From Platerodrilus igneus (Eukaryota > Arthropoda > Insecta > Coleoptera > Lycidae): DNA of 64,000 bases. The position numbers were made by a program, and so were the translations under genes. The DNA is taken from positions 13,610,001 to 13,674,000 of the forward strand of contig JARFIW010001469.1 in NCBI GenBank assembly GCA_036346225.1. The letters are read 5' to 3'. A model generated the notes under the pieces. It was given only the letters and a program-made list of their open reading frames with translations, made no database searches and was not told the origin of the DNA. Of this stretch, positions 47,401 to 59,440 are shown piece after piece (the first letter of the stretch is position 1; every line of letters starts with the position of its first letter).

Positions 47401-47581
47401 TTTCGGCCCGAAAAGTTCGGGCCGGCCCGAGTCGTTTGGCGCGGCCCGGCCCGAAAAATGATAGGCCCGGCCCGGGCCCGGCCTGACTAAAATAGTCAAC
47501 GGCCCGGCCCGGATTCGAGCCCGAAATCGGGCCGGGCTCGGACCGGGCCGGCCCGAAAGCCCGAGCCCGAGTCCATCCCTA
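44459..47581. mobile_element. hAT-like non-autonomous DNA transposon with GC-rich ends
   Basis: Ends TAGGGATGGACTCGGGC and, inverted, GCCCGAGTCCATCCCTA: a perfect 17-base terminal inverted repeat. Direct repeats TTTCCTA flank it (44452-44458, 47582-47588), and RTE copy B at 58335-58342 has the single-copy empty site, which proves insertion. Length is 3123 bases. The first 130 and last 180 bases are packed with CGGGCC/GGCCCG motifs in both orientations; the 2.8 kb interior is ordinary AT-rich DNA with no transposase. The terminal sequence and 7-8 base duplication suggest the hAT superfamily. Confidence 0.85.
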
Positions 47582-47739
47582 TTTCCTACTGCCCTTATTT
47601 CATCGATGGACTGTGCTGTGCTCCACACTATGCTTTGAACAGTTTTTTTTTGTATCTATTTTCATTGTCTTTGAACAGTTGCTGTTCTTTCTTGTTTGAT
47701 GCAGTTTGGTCACCTTCTATTGTTTTACAGTTTATATCC

Positions 47740-48125
47740 TATTTTCCTGATATTCAGTGGTATGTGAATGGGGGGGGGGAGGGGGACAGCCTTCGGCTGC
47801 CAAGTTCCCCCAGCACTTGAACCTTTGTCGCATTAATAGTTTTTCCAATTTATCCTTTCGCACAATCAACATTGAAATAATAATCATCAAATTTAAGAGC
47901 ACTTATTTTTTCCTCAGTGGGTTTTACGTCATGAAACTGGTTGGACTTGTATCTCAGTTTATTTATGTTCTGAGCTAGCCTACCCAGTTCCATGCAATTT
48001 TCACAACAGCCTTTATACACCTCGATTTCCTTCTATTGTTTTCTAATTATTTGCCCTATTTTACCGAAATTCAGTGGTATGTGAAGGGGTTAAGCAGCCT
48101 GTGGCTGCCAAGGATCCCCAACGCT
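47740..48125. repeat. tandem tail units of RTE copy A
   Basis: TTCAGTGGTATGTGAA followed by CAGCCT...GGCTGCCAAG occurs at 47754 and 48072, about 318 bases apart. These are the uninterrupted forms of the places where SINEs sit in copy B (58525 and 59189). Confidence 0.75.
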
Positions 48126-51100
48126 TAGACATTTGCCGTATTAATAGTTTTCCCGTAAATTCTTTCACACAATTAACATTAGTTGAGAGTATTGCAAAAT
48201 CAATATCTGTAGTTGTTTATAGTAATCACTATGTTTAAGTACAGTCATTATTTTTGTCATTAGTTTTCCTGTCTTGCGGCTGGTTGGAAGCGTACCTCCA
48301 TTGATTTCTATTCTGACCTAGCATACACATTTCCCTGAAATTCTCACAGCCTACATCTTTCACTATCTATGTGCAGTAGTCTAACCTTGGTCTACCTCTA
48401 CTTCTCCATTTTCCTATCTCTGCTTCTAATATACCCCGCACTATTCCCTCATGTCTTAGTATGTGACCTATCATCCTATCTCTATTTTTTACTGTTTTCC
48501 ACATACTTTTTTCTTTCCCTACCATTTCTAGTACTTCTTTGTTCTTAACTTTGTCTATTCATGATTTCTTCACCACACGTCTGTAGCACCACCTTTTTCT
48601 TATCTGATTCTCCTACTGTCCAGGCTTCACAGCCACACAGTGCTGTGCTCCACACAAATGTTTTAAACAATCTTTTCCTTACTTCTATGTTTGTGGTCTT
48701 TGAACAAAGTAGTTGCTTTTTCTTGCTAAATGTAGCACGACATTGTGCCAATCTTTGTTTTATATTTTTTGTGTTTTTCCCATCCTTAACTTCTTGCAAG
48801 TTCTCGTTACCTATTTGTATTCATGTTTTCGATTCATTTTCCCCTCCTTTACATACTAGAACTTTAGCTTTATTTTTGTTAATTTGCATACCATATCTCT
48901 CCGTTAGAGCTGTTTCCATTTCATTAAGAGCAGCTTCTAACTCTTCCTCGTTAGACGCTAATATCGCTATAGCATATGCAAATCTAAGCATATCAATCTT
49001 TTGTCCCTGCATATTAATTCCAAATTTCTTCCTGCATTTGACAGTATTCATTGCCTCTTCTATGTACAAGTTAAAAATTAATGGGGATTAGGCACATCCC
49101 TGTCTCGCACTTTTTCTAATATTCACTTCTCAACTTTCTTGCTCTAATTCAATTACCACCGTTTGGTCTTTGTATAAGCTATGTATTATCCGTCTGTCCT
49201 TAAAACTCATTTCAATCTTTTTGAGTTTTTCGTACATTTTTTTCCATTTTACATTGTCGAATGCTTTTTCCAGATGTACAAACTCTAAATATACGCTTTC
49301 CCCTTTTTCTATTGTTTTCTCCATTATCACCTTCAGAGTTAAAATAGCATCACGTGTTCCCCTGTTTCGCCTAAACCCAAATTGATCTTCTCCCAGTATT
49401 TCTTCAGCTCGGTTTTCCATTCGCCTTTGTGCAATTCTAGTTAATATTTTTGACACGTGTGCTGTCAAACTTATTGTTCGAAAATTTTCACATCTATCCG
49501 CACCTCTTGTTTTTGGTAAAGTTACTATGATGTTACGTTTGAAATCTTTGGGTATCTCGCCTGTCTCATACATATAGCTTACAAGTCGGAAGAGGCGTTC
49601 TGTTACTGCTTGTCCAGCTGCTTTTAGAGTTTCTATTTGCACCTTATCTGTACCCGGCGCCTTACCATTTTTCAGACTCTTTAATGCTAACTCAAACTCA
49701 TCTCTAAGTATAGGATATCCCAGGTCATCATTTTCAATATCTGATTCCTGTTTTAATGTTGTTAGATCATCTCCTGAATATAAATTCCTTATATATTCCT
49801 GCCATCTAGCTACGTTCGCTACATTTTCTATAATGAAGTTTCCTTCCGCATCCCTTATATTTTTGCTATATGGTTTTTTAATCCCTAAAATTCATTCTAA
49901 TAATTTGCATGCATCGTCTGTCTTTCCTATTTCCATCTTAGTTTGTACCTCTTTGCACTTTTTATCAATCCATTGTCCTTCAGCTTTCCTGCATTTGCAA
50001 ATAATTTCCCATTTTATGGCTTTGTATCTCTGTTGTCCTGTTTCGTCTGTTCTATTTTTGTATTTTCGTCTTTCTTCTATTAAACTCAGGATATCCTTTG
50101 TTTGTCCATGGTTTCTTATTTTCTTTTTGTGTATACCCCAAAATATCTTTGGCCGCCATGTCAAGGCTGGATTTAGTGGTATTCCTTTCTGTTTCTACTT
50201 CCTTAGTATCAGAAATTTTCCCGATATCTTTCAATAATTCATTTAACTTTTTTCGAATCTTTCATGGATATTTTTATCTTTTAGCTTCTCAAAGTCAAAG
50301 TGCCTTTTTCCGTTCCTCTTTTTCAGATTTTTAAATTTAAGTGCGGCCTTCATAATTACGATGTTGTGGTCGGTGTCTATATCTGCTTCCGAGTAGCTTC
50401 TACAGTATTTTACTTGATTTTTAAACCGTTGTTTAACAATAATGTAGTCTATTTGATATCTTCCTATATCTCCTGGAATCTTCCACGTGCATCGATTTCT
50501 AGCATGATGTTGAAGTAATGTATTTGAAATGGTTAAGTTGTTCTTGTCGCAAAATTCTACCAGCCTATATCCCCTGTCGTTTCTCGTGCCAAATAAACCT
50601 ACTATCGCTTCTTCCCTACCCTCACCTACCACTGCATTAAAATTCCCATTAATTATTAAATTTGCGTGTCCTTTTAAGTATCTAAGTATGTCTTCAATAT
50701 ATTTGTAGATCGCCTATAACTCTCCTCACTGTAGATACAGGTGGGCGTGTATACTTGTATTATTACTGTATTTACTGGTTTAGATTTAAATCTAACCATG
50801 AGTACTCTTTCGTTCTGTTGTAAGTAGTTTCTACATGTCGTCCTATCTTTTTTCGCATAACTATCCCCAAACCTGAATTTTCTTCCTCTGGACCTGTACG
50901 AATTACCCTAAAGTCTCCACTCCAAAAGTCTCCCGTCTCTGGCCAGCGGACTTCGCTGATCCCTGCTATGTCTAGTGCTAACCTATCCATTTCGAGTTTC
51001 AAGTTCTCTAGCTTACCTACTTGTTTCATACTTCTGACATTCCACGCTCCGACTCGCAGAATGTTCGCGGATCTTTTTCTATACTTTCGGATCACATCCA

Positions 51101-52861
51101 CCGAAGTAGTCCCCTCTTGGAGATCCGAATGGGGGACTGTTTTAACTCCTGGATTTGTTAACCCTAGAAGATGCCATCATGTTTACTAATAATTTCTGTA
51201 CGTTGTGTACTTGGGAGGTAATGGGCTCGTTTCCCGTTCCCTTCCACATCGCAGTAGTGTGTTTTAGAATGTCATACCGACCCCTATGGTCTCTGCCACT
51301 CTAAGTACCAAAAAGCTGCTGCCCTCTTACGGGGACCTGTCTTAGTCTGGTTCCTCACTAAAGACCCCACAAATTTGGTTAAACCTATAGTTCGGCTTTT
51401 TAGCTCATCGAAACGCTCAAGCCATTCTACCTGTTCTAGTATTTTAGAACGTCGTCAAGGTTCAGGTCGGTTTAGAATTGCGTTTTAAACTCACTTGCTG
51501 AAAATTACGATCACACCTAAAACAGTTGTAGGAAGGTATTCAGACAATTGGATGTCATTTGATAACCACGTTTCGGTAATACATATAAAGTCATATTCGC
51601 AATCACTAGTCGTTGAGATAAATTGTTCTGCTTTATTACGCAAGCTACAGACAGTCTGATAACAACATGTAAACATATAATTTGACGCAATTAGTTTTTT
51701 CTGAACTATAGTTGGGGTTCCTTTTGCGTACTTAATGGTAAGGTTGGTTTCACCTTTATCGGTGCGTTCTCTTAAAGTTCTTTTGCATTTAATCAACAGC
51801 TCTCGCTGATAGCGTGTTTCATCATTTTTAACGTAAAAGTTGCTATATTTTTGACTTGCTTCGATTATGTTTTTGTTTCTCAGAATAAAATATACATCTG
51901 CGGTATTAACTAGTGTAACACGAACAGGACGCGGTTTATCTTTGTTTTGTTGTGTAACTCCTAAGCGGATAATGGAATTTGGACCTATATCAGTTTTGTC
52001 ATGAGGTTTAATAATCTTAAGAAAATCAGTTACTGTACCGAGCTCATTGTTGATGGAGTTCTCTGGTATTCCGTATATAACAATATTATTTACTTGTTTG
52101 ATACGTTTCTGTGCTTGGCGAACTACTATGTTTCAAAGGCATCCGTTGAGAGTAAATCCACATTTGACACTTTTTTGTAGGACATTTCGGCTGATTATAA
52201 ATCATCAATTTCTTTTTTAAATCTAATATTAACTTTTTCAATTCGTTGACCTCCGATTTCTTTGCTACACATGCCTCACAGTGATAGACCACTTTTCTTT
52301 CTTTAGCCGATAAACATTGTATTTCGACTCGCGATAAATTAGAACGAGTTGAATGCAATAGTAATTTACATTTATTACAACTAATTTCTTTATCAGCATA
52401 AAGGTCTTGCTTACATACCGAACATTTGATAATTAGCGGCATTGCTACAAACATAAACTATACATATATATTACTAAGATCAAATCTTCCGGAATTTAGA
52501 TCTAACTATTGTAAGGCATATACACGTCTACTCTTTACCACATCCCGAACTTATGCGGATAATGTTCAAATATACTACCATTTTCAACCAGACAACATCA
52601 CTTCCGCTTTTACTAAAGTAAACTAGGGTCTCTCTAACATTCTCTAGTAGAGTATGAGTAATGAATTTACAATTAACTTCTTCAAATGTAAAGCTATCCT
52701 TGTTTAAACACCAAATATGCTGTGGAAAGCTGATTTTAATATCGCTCCACCACCGCTTAGTCTTGGCTTGGATACTATAGAACTTTCTGATTGTGCTAAG
52801 GACTTCGGATTGGTTGTTGATCACAAACAGAGTCTGAGAAGGCAAGTAACGCATACGTGTC

Positions 52862-53097
52862 TGTTGTTTTTGTAGGTAGTAATTAGTAGAATAGCACGAG
52901 TAGGTAGTTTATTAATATATATATAAAGTAATTATAATTTTTACAAGTAAATCAGATACAATCTTACGTCATTCACCGTCATCATTGTAGAGAAACTCAA
53001 TGTGAAGATTGACACGGATGTGTCCAATAAAATTTTTGTGTCTAAAAACTAAAACAATTTAATTTAATGACCCTTATAAAAATAGTTGGATACAATA
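52862..53097 (-). repeat. 3' LTR of the Mag-like element
   Basis: Starts TGTTGTTTTTG and ends at ATA before the polypurine tract. Nearly collinear with 57389-57627, for example AAGTAATTATAATTTTTACA and AAAATTTTTGTGTCTAAAAA in both. Confidence 0.9.
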
Positions 53098-53822
53098 GCT
53101 CTCCCCTTGCTTTATTGTAACATTAAAATTATAACAAATTATAGATTCAATTTCTCAGACGCTCTACGTATTCTAGAAGATCTACGCAAAACACTATTAC
53201 CAGAGTCTGCACTTTCACTAGCACTGGCACTATTTTCAGTGGTTACAATATTAGTTGGAGTAGTAATTACATCAGACTTATTTTCTAATACTACATTGCT
53301 ATTATTATAAACATTAGGTGTAAGAGTATCTGAATATAAATTAATGTTTTGTGAAGGAACTTGTTGCTCAACAACTTGAGTGTACAAAGAATTAAATAAA
53401 TTTGTATCGAGTGGAGTACTTGTATCAATCTTTCTTATTTGATCAATAAGGCGTTGCCATATTTTGCCATCATCTAATTTAATCTGATAATGTAACATAC
53501 CAAGCTAGATTTATCGCTATTTATGTAGTCACGTGCGGCAACTCTAGAACCTATGCTAATTGATCGAGGTTTGACTTCTTTATTTTCAGAAATATTTTTA
53601 GATAGAGGTTTTATTGAATCAATACGAGATCTTATCTCATGACCAAACATTAGTTGCAAAGGAGATTTCTTTGTTATGCTATGGGGCATCTTCCGGTATT
53701 GCAGGAGAATTTTGCATAATTCTTTTTGCCTATCTCTAGGACTTGGATCAAGTGCACGAATTGCCTGTTTAAGGGTTTGAACATATCTTTCTGCTAAACC
53801 ATTTGTGGAAGGATGGTATGTA

Positions 53823-53977
53823 ACTTAATCTTCTTTGGGAATTAAACCACTCATAGTTTTTAAAATTATCTTTATTTACGTTTCGATCCATGACCTAGGA
53901 CCGTTGTCAAAATATTTTGACAACGATCCTAGGTCATGGAGAAGATTAAGAAAAATTCTAAACAAACCACAACAAAC
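53823..53977. mobile_element. 155-base hairpin insert in the integrase region
   Basis: Flanked by the 10-base direct repeat ATGGTATGTA (53813-53822, 53978-53987). Contains a 52-base palindrome at 53888-53939 (CCATGACCTAGG at its left end, CCTAGGTCATGG at its right, one mismatch) around TTGTCAAAATATTTTGACAA. Outside it is another inverted pair, CTTAATCTTC and GAAGATTAAG. The TTTACGTTTCGA before the palindrome recalls the hairpin of the Penelope-like element at 30608. It splits the integrase core between its second aspartate and its glutamate. Confidence 0.8.
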
Positions 53978-56900
53978 ATGGTATGTATGGTGCTGTCGAA
54001 ATATGTTTAACACCATTTTGTTTCAAAAATAATTGAAATGCATCAGACATAAATTGTCTTCCATTATCGCTCACCAAATATTTTAGTATACCGTATCTTC
54101 CAAATATTTCTCGACAAGTATTTATTGTTTTATTAGAAGTCATATCTTTAGTTATATATACTTCTGGTCAACGCGAATACGCATCAACCGCAATAAAATA
54201 TTAACAACCATAGAATTGTCCAGCATAATTCACATGGATAGGCTGAAAGGGTTCATCTACCCTCTCCAAAAAATGAACAGGTACGTTTTTAGAGTTGTTC
54301 GTGATTTTTACACAATTAAGACATTCACAGCTAACTCTTTCTAAATCACTGTCAATAGTATTCCACCAACAGTAGCTACGAGCTAATCTTTTCATCTTAT
54401 AAATTCCGAAATGCGAAGTATGTAATTCTTCCAATATTCGATTTTGTAACGACTTTGGAATCACCACTCTTACTCCGCGTAAAATACAACCTTGTTGCAA
54501 TGAAAATTCATGTTGCTCGATATTGAAGCGTAAGTCTTTTTGGATTTCTTTGCCCGTTTTTAATGCTTCTAGTAACGGTTTAATTCTAAATCATGAAGCG
54601 TTCCTTTACTTAGTTCTGCAACTGTTACAGGTAAAGTTTCGATTTCGGATATTTCAAATATATCGGGTGCATCGTACTGTGTAAAATTTTCGGATTGCAG
54701 TGGTAACCATGAAACGAAATCTGCGTTTGCATGTAAAACACTGTTTTTATACTTTATATCAAACGTAAATGCTTGCAAAAATATTGCATAGTGCTGCATT
54801 CTGGTAGCAGATATAACAGGCATGCTTTTGTTTGGATTAAAGATTTGTACTAAGGGTTTATTGTCAACATATAGTATGAAATGTTTACCATAGAGATACT
54901 GGTAGAATTTACGAATGCCAAATATGATAGCATACGCTTCCTTAAAGATTTAAGGATACTTTTGTTGAGTACTCGATAAAGTTTGTGAAGCAAACTGAAT
55001 TGGTCTTTCATTTCCATCTGGATATAAATGTGAAATTACAACCACCACGCTATAGGCCGAGGCATCAGTTGCTTGTATAATTGGTAATTTGGATTCAAAA
55101 TGTGCAAGAAAATTAGACGACCCAAATCTATGCTTGACTGCTTCAAAAGATTTTTGGCAATCGGAATTCCAAATGAATTTCTTATCTTCATATAAAAGAA
55201 GATTTAATGGATATAATATTGTGCTAAGATTAGCAAAAAATCTACCGTAGTAGTTAACGAGACCAATAAAGAAACGTAGTTGGGTTTTGTCTCGGGGTCG
55301 TGGTGCATTTTGTATAGCTTCCACTTTATTAGGCATTTTGTGTATTCCTGTTTTATCTATTATATATTCGCAGTTTTCTATTTTATCTGCTAAAAACTCA
55401 GATTTTTCTGAATTTATTCTAATATTATGTTTAGTTAAAACATTTTCTAACCTAGCTATATGTATTTCATCGGTTTCGCCTGTAATTTTAATATCATCTA
55501 GAAAGACGGTAACTCCAGGTATTCCCTGAAGTATTTTTCTCAATTTCACGCTGCCAAATAGCAGGTGCAAATGCCACACCATACATCAAACGGTTGCAGC
55601 AATATAAGCCTTTATGTGTATTTAAAGTAAGTAAATGACGATCCTCAACTCATATTTCTAGTTGCAGGTACGCTTGGCTTAAGTCTATTTTTGAAAATCG
55701 TAATCCACCAGCCATTGATGCAAAAAGCTGGTCGATTGTAGGTAAAGGGTGCTTATCGATTTCTAAGTACGGGTTTAGGGTAACTTTGAAATCCCCACAT
55801 AAACGTATTTTTTTCCTTTAATAACAGGAACAATGGGTGTCGCCCATTCAGAATGATTCACCTTGGTTAAAACACTTTGGGAAACTAAAATTTCAATTTC
55901 TTTTTCAACCGCGGGCAAGAGTGCAAAAGGTACAGTACGAGCTTTCATGAAAACTGGTTTCACATTTTGTTTTAAATGTAACGTAGCTTGTATGTCTTCA
56001 ATTTTATCTATTCCTGGTAGAAATATGGACGAAAATTTATTTTTGAGTTTATCAAAAATTTCAATAACAAACACTTAGTTAATTTGCGCATTCCACAGAT
56101 TAAGCTTAATTTGCCGAATCCACTCTCGACCTAGTAATGGTTTCCGATCGATTGTAGCTACGTAAAGATTTAATTAATATGTATTGATGTTGTACGTAAC
56201 TGTACATGGTACATATCCTAACACATTTAGGGAACTTTTCCAATATGTGATTAATTTTAAAGAAGTTTGTATGATACCAAAATCCGAAAACGTCGGTGAA
56301 AATTGTTTCTTACATATAATGGTTCCACGGGCTCCACTATCTACTTAAAATTCAAAGTTTTTACTATTCACGAGAATTGTAGTTAACAATTTTTCACGGA
56401 ACGTAGCATGCTGCGTTTCAAGTGCCACAATTTCCACCACCTCTTCCCCGACTTGGTGTGTATTTATTCTTGAAAATGGTACAGGTTGTTTAAATTGTTT
56501 AGCTTTAGTGCAAACTTTCTGCAAATGGCCTTTTTTATTACAAAAGGTACAGATTAAATTATGTTTATTGCAATTATTAGCCAGATGATCTGTATTACCA
56601 CATCTGTAGCAATAATTAGTATCTTTACTAACATTATTCTTATCTGTGTTTGTACGAACATTGTTAGTAAAGCGCTTTGAATTAAAACTGCTTTCAAAAT
56701 TCTAATTGTAATTGAAATTTTTGTTCTTAGAAGAAACATTATTAATATTACTTTTACGGTGCAATTGAGCTACATCTTTACTTGAGAGTTCCATACTTAT
56801 AGCTATTTCTAATGCCCTATCTAACGTAAGGTGTCTTATTTCTATGCAGGATCTTCTCATTACGTAAACCAAAGACAAACTGGTTTCTTAATGCCGTCTT

Positions 56901-57388
56901 GAGATATTCACCGAAATTACAGTTTATTGCCAGCTTCTGTAGTGCTGTTAAATACTCTTGAACTGGTTCCCCTTCAACTTGCTTTCGTTTGTTGAACCTA
57001 AAATTTTCAGCAATTTCAAGGGGTGCTGGATCGTAGTACAGCTGCATGTAGTCCACTAGATATTTGTAAGTATTGATGCAGGAATCTTCCGGAGCTAAAT
57101 TGTCACAAAGTGTATCGAAAGCCTTCGCCCCCATGTAATGCAGGAGGTATCCTACTTTTCATCCTCTGGTACACTAAAGACTACGAATGCACCTTCCAGT
57201 CTTTTTACCCACCCAGACCATTGAAATTTAGTATTTTTAAATTGTTCTATTGTAAAAACTGTTTGAACCGTAGTATTACTCGTAGTTGCCATTTTTTTTT
57301 TGTAATGTAGGTTGTAACTTTTCTATTGTAGGTTATACACGTGGTAGATTTTCGTAGATTCGTATTTCAAAACGTCCTCGTCGCCAAG

Positions 57389-57627
57389 TGTGGTTTTTTT
57401 TGGTAGTAATTAATAGAATAACACGAGTAGGTTGTTTATTAATATATACATATAAAGTAATTATAATTTTTACAAGTAAATCAGTTACAATCTTACCTCA
57501 TTTACCGCCATCATTGTAGAGAAAGTAAATGTGAAGACTGACAGGGATGTGGAAAATAAAATTTTTGTGTCTAAAAACTAGAAAAACCTTAATCTAATAA
57601 ACCTTATAATAAAAGTTGGACAAAACA
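57389..57627 (-). repeat. 5' LTR of the Mag-like element
   Basis: Starts TGTGGTTTTTTTT and ends ACA before the GTGTC duplication. Pairs with 52862-53097; by eye about 85-90 percent identical, which implies an old insertion. Confidence 0.9.
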
Positions 57628-58538
57628 GTGTCCATTGATATTTCTTTAAATCATCTTAAACGGTTTTTGCTAAATAAACTAAAGCTACAACTGGTCCAAA
57701 GTCTGATTATGCCTTACCTTGATTATTGTGACATTATTTACACAAGTCTTTCAACTGAGCTTAGTAAAATATTCAAGGGAGCATAAAATAGTTGTGTTCG
57801 TTTTATTTATAGTTAAAAAAACAGATTATGTAGTTGTATTCTACAAAGCCTTACTTTAATTACTGTGACATTGTTTACACAAGCATTTCAACTGAATTTA
57901 GCGAAGGACTTCAAGATTCAAAATAACAATATCATGTAATTCTGTTCTACAATGCCATCATCATCATCATCAGGTCTTCAGTCCTAGAACTGGTTGGTCG
58001 CATACCCTCATTGATTCCTAGTCTGAACCAACCTACACATTTCCCTGCAAATTGAACACTCTGCATCTATCACTATCTCTGTGTGAAAGTCTGATCTCGG
58101 TCTACCTCTACCCCTCTTTTCCTATCTCTGCTTATAGTATATCCCGTACCATTCACCAGAAATGCTTTAAAAAGTATCATGTCCTTCTATTTATCCTACT
58201 TTTTATATTCCACAGATATCTTTATTTCTCTACTATTTCTACAACCTAATTGTTATTAACTTTGTCGGACCATGCTACTATCCTCATACATCTGAGCACA
58301 ACATTTCAGAAGGCTTCTATCCATTCTGTCTGCTTTTCCTACTGCCCCTATTTCACAGATGTACTGTGCTGTGCTCCACACTATGCTTTGAACAGTTTTC
58401 TTTTTGTATCTGTGTTCGTTGTCTTTGAACTTTGAACATAGCTGCTGTTCTTTCCTGCTTGATGCAGTTAAGTCACCTTCTATTGTTTTACAGTTATATA
58501 CCCTATTTCCCCGATATTCACAGGTATGTGAAGGGGGG

Positions 58539-58848
58539 GGGGGGGGCGTCGCCGTGGATCAATGTAGTAAGCGTAAGACTACGGATCTCAAGGTCCCGGG
58601 TTCAAATCACGGCACGGCCGAATGCTTGAAAAATGACAGGTGAGCATTTTTCACAAAAATTCCGCCCTCGTTCGGATGAGAAATTAAATGGAGGTCCCGT
58701 GTGTGAGTGTTGTCACGCACGTTAAAGATCCCTACCTTGCCTGCAACGGCAAGGGTTCGGCAAAATTCTAGATTTCCAGGCAACAAAAAACTCGCCTTCT
58801 GGCCAATGTAGTACTTATGGGTGGATCATTGGAAATGTAAATGAACGC
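58539..58848 (+). mobile_element. tRNA-derived SINE, full length
   Basis: The head is a tRNA-like sequence (58546-58617) with box B GTTCAAATC and stem CGCCGTG/CACGGC. The body carries GAGGTCCCGTGTGTGAGTG and CACGCACGTTAAAGATCCCT. Flanked by TATGTGAAGGGGGG on both sides (58525 and 58849). The uninterrupted site is present in RTE copy A. Transcribed by RNA polymerase III if active. Confidence 0.8.
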
Positions 58849-59203
58849 TATGTGAAGGGGGGTTAGCAGCCTTAGGCTGCCAAGTTCTCCCAGCACCTGA
58901 ACCTTTGTCGAATTACGTTTTTTCCAATTTATCCTTTCGCACAATCAACATTAGTTGAACATATTTCACAACCAACAGCTGTAGTTGTTTATAATAATCA
59001 TTAGATTTAAGATAACTTATTTTTTCGTGATTGGGTTTTACATCTTTAAACTGGTTAGACTTGTGCCTCAGTTTGTTTATGTTCTGAGCTAGCCTACACA
59101 GTTCCCTGCAATTCGCACAACAGCCGTTATACAAGTCGATTCCTTCTATTGTTTTCTAATCATATGCCCTATTTCACCGAGATTCAGTGGTATGTGAAGG
59201 GGG

Positions 59204-59440
59204 AATCCCGACACGGTCCGCTTGAAAAATGTTAAGCTAGCATTTTTCACAAAAATACATCCTCGTTCGGATGAAAGGTAAAATGGAGGTCCCGTGTGTG
59301 AGTGTTATCACGCACGTTAAAGATCCCTACCTTGCTTGGAATAGCAAGGGTTCGCCAAAATTCCAAATTTTCCAGGTAAAAAAACTCACTTTCTGGCCAA
59401 TATAGTACCTTCGGGTGGAGCATTGGAAAATCACATGTAA
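59204..59440 (+). mobile_element. same SINE family, 5'-truncated
   Basis: Begins within the T-arm (AATCCCGACACGG) and follows the 58539 copy through GAGGTCCCGTGTGTGAGTG to the end. Flanked by GGTATGTGAAGGG on both sides (59189 and 59441). It sits in the neighbouring tail unit of the RTE at the equivalent position. Confidence 0.75.

Larger units (their letters stand above)
44079..51481 (-). mobile_element. RTE-type non-LTR retrotransposon, copy A
   Basis: Flanked by GTTATAAACTCA (44067-44078) and GTTTTAAACTCA (51482-51493). The 3' end at the left is a (CAT)n tract, as in RTE elements. Minus-strand coding: apurinic-like endonuclease from 51101 (NILRVGAWNVRSMKQ, ISEVRWPETGDFWSGDF) through 50632-50243 (DTDHNIVIMKAALKF). 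RT follows at 49642-49130 (IPKDFKRNIIVTLPKTRGAD, GEDQFGFRRNRGTRDAI). The palm at 49069-48821 has the catalytic box changed to FAYA. The C-terminus is at 48799-48545. The tail carries repeated units of about 320 bases to 44079. Interrupted at 44459-47581 by a DNA transposon. Many frame breaks. Confidence 0.85.
40756..52460 (-). mobile_element. CR1/jockey-like non-LTR element, split by RTE copy A
   Basis: Reading right to left: ORF1 from 52454 with a PHD-like zinc finger (CSVC, CNKC, CEAC). Then an esterase-less ORF1 body to about 51800. Endonuclease starts at 51796-51494 (DFICITETWLS). The RTE copy (44079-51481) comes next. The endonuclease end at 43960-43598 carries LLIVGDFNIP and an HRP where HRD or SDH is usual. 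Reverse transcriptase follows at 42562-42044 and 41900-41286, with SGVPQGS, the catalytic IADD, and a C-terminal tail to 40762. The coding order and the 12-base target duplication around the RTE show the two parts were one element of about 4.3 kb. Several frames and stops: inactive. Its 5' end abuts J3 at about 52520. Confidence 0.75.
52862..57627 (-). mobile_element. full-length Mag-like Ty3/gypsy element
   Basis: Complete outline of 4766 bases with LTRs of 236 and 239 bases and a 5-base target duplication GTGTC. Minus-strand order: gag from the ATG at 57292 (a frame break near 57150, continuing at 57134-56817), two CCHC zinc knuckles (CYRCGNTDHLANNC and CTFCNKKGHLQKVC, 56610-56510), and protease with DSGA near 56340 directly after a stop. 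RT is at 56074-55775 and 55582 on, with FLDD. RNase H ends near 54569. Integrase has an HHCC finger at 54500-54300, its second aspartate near 54070, and its glutamate region near 53800. The first integrase aspartate appears as asparagine (HVNYAG). The polypurine tract AAGGGGAGAG touches the left LTR; TTGGCGACGAGGACG touches the right LTR as primer site. Multiple stops, inactive. Confidence 0.9.
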
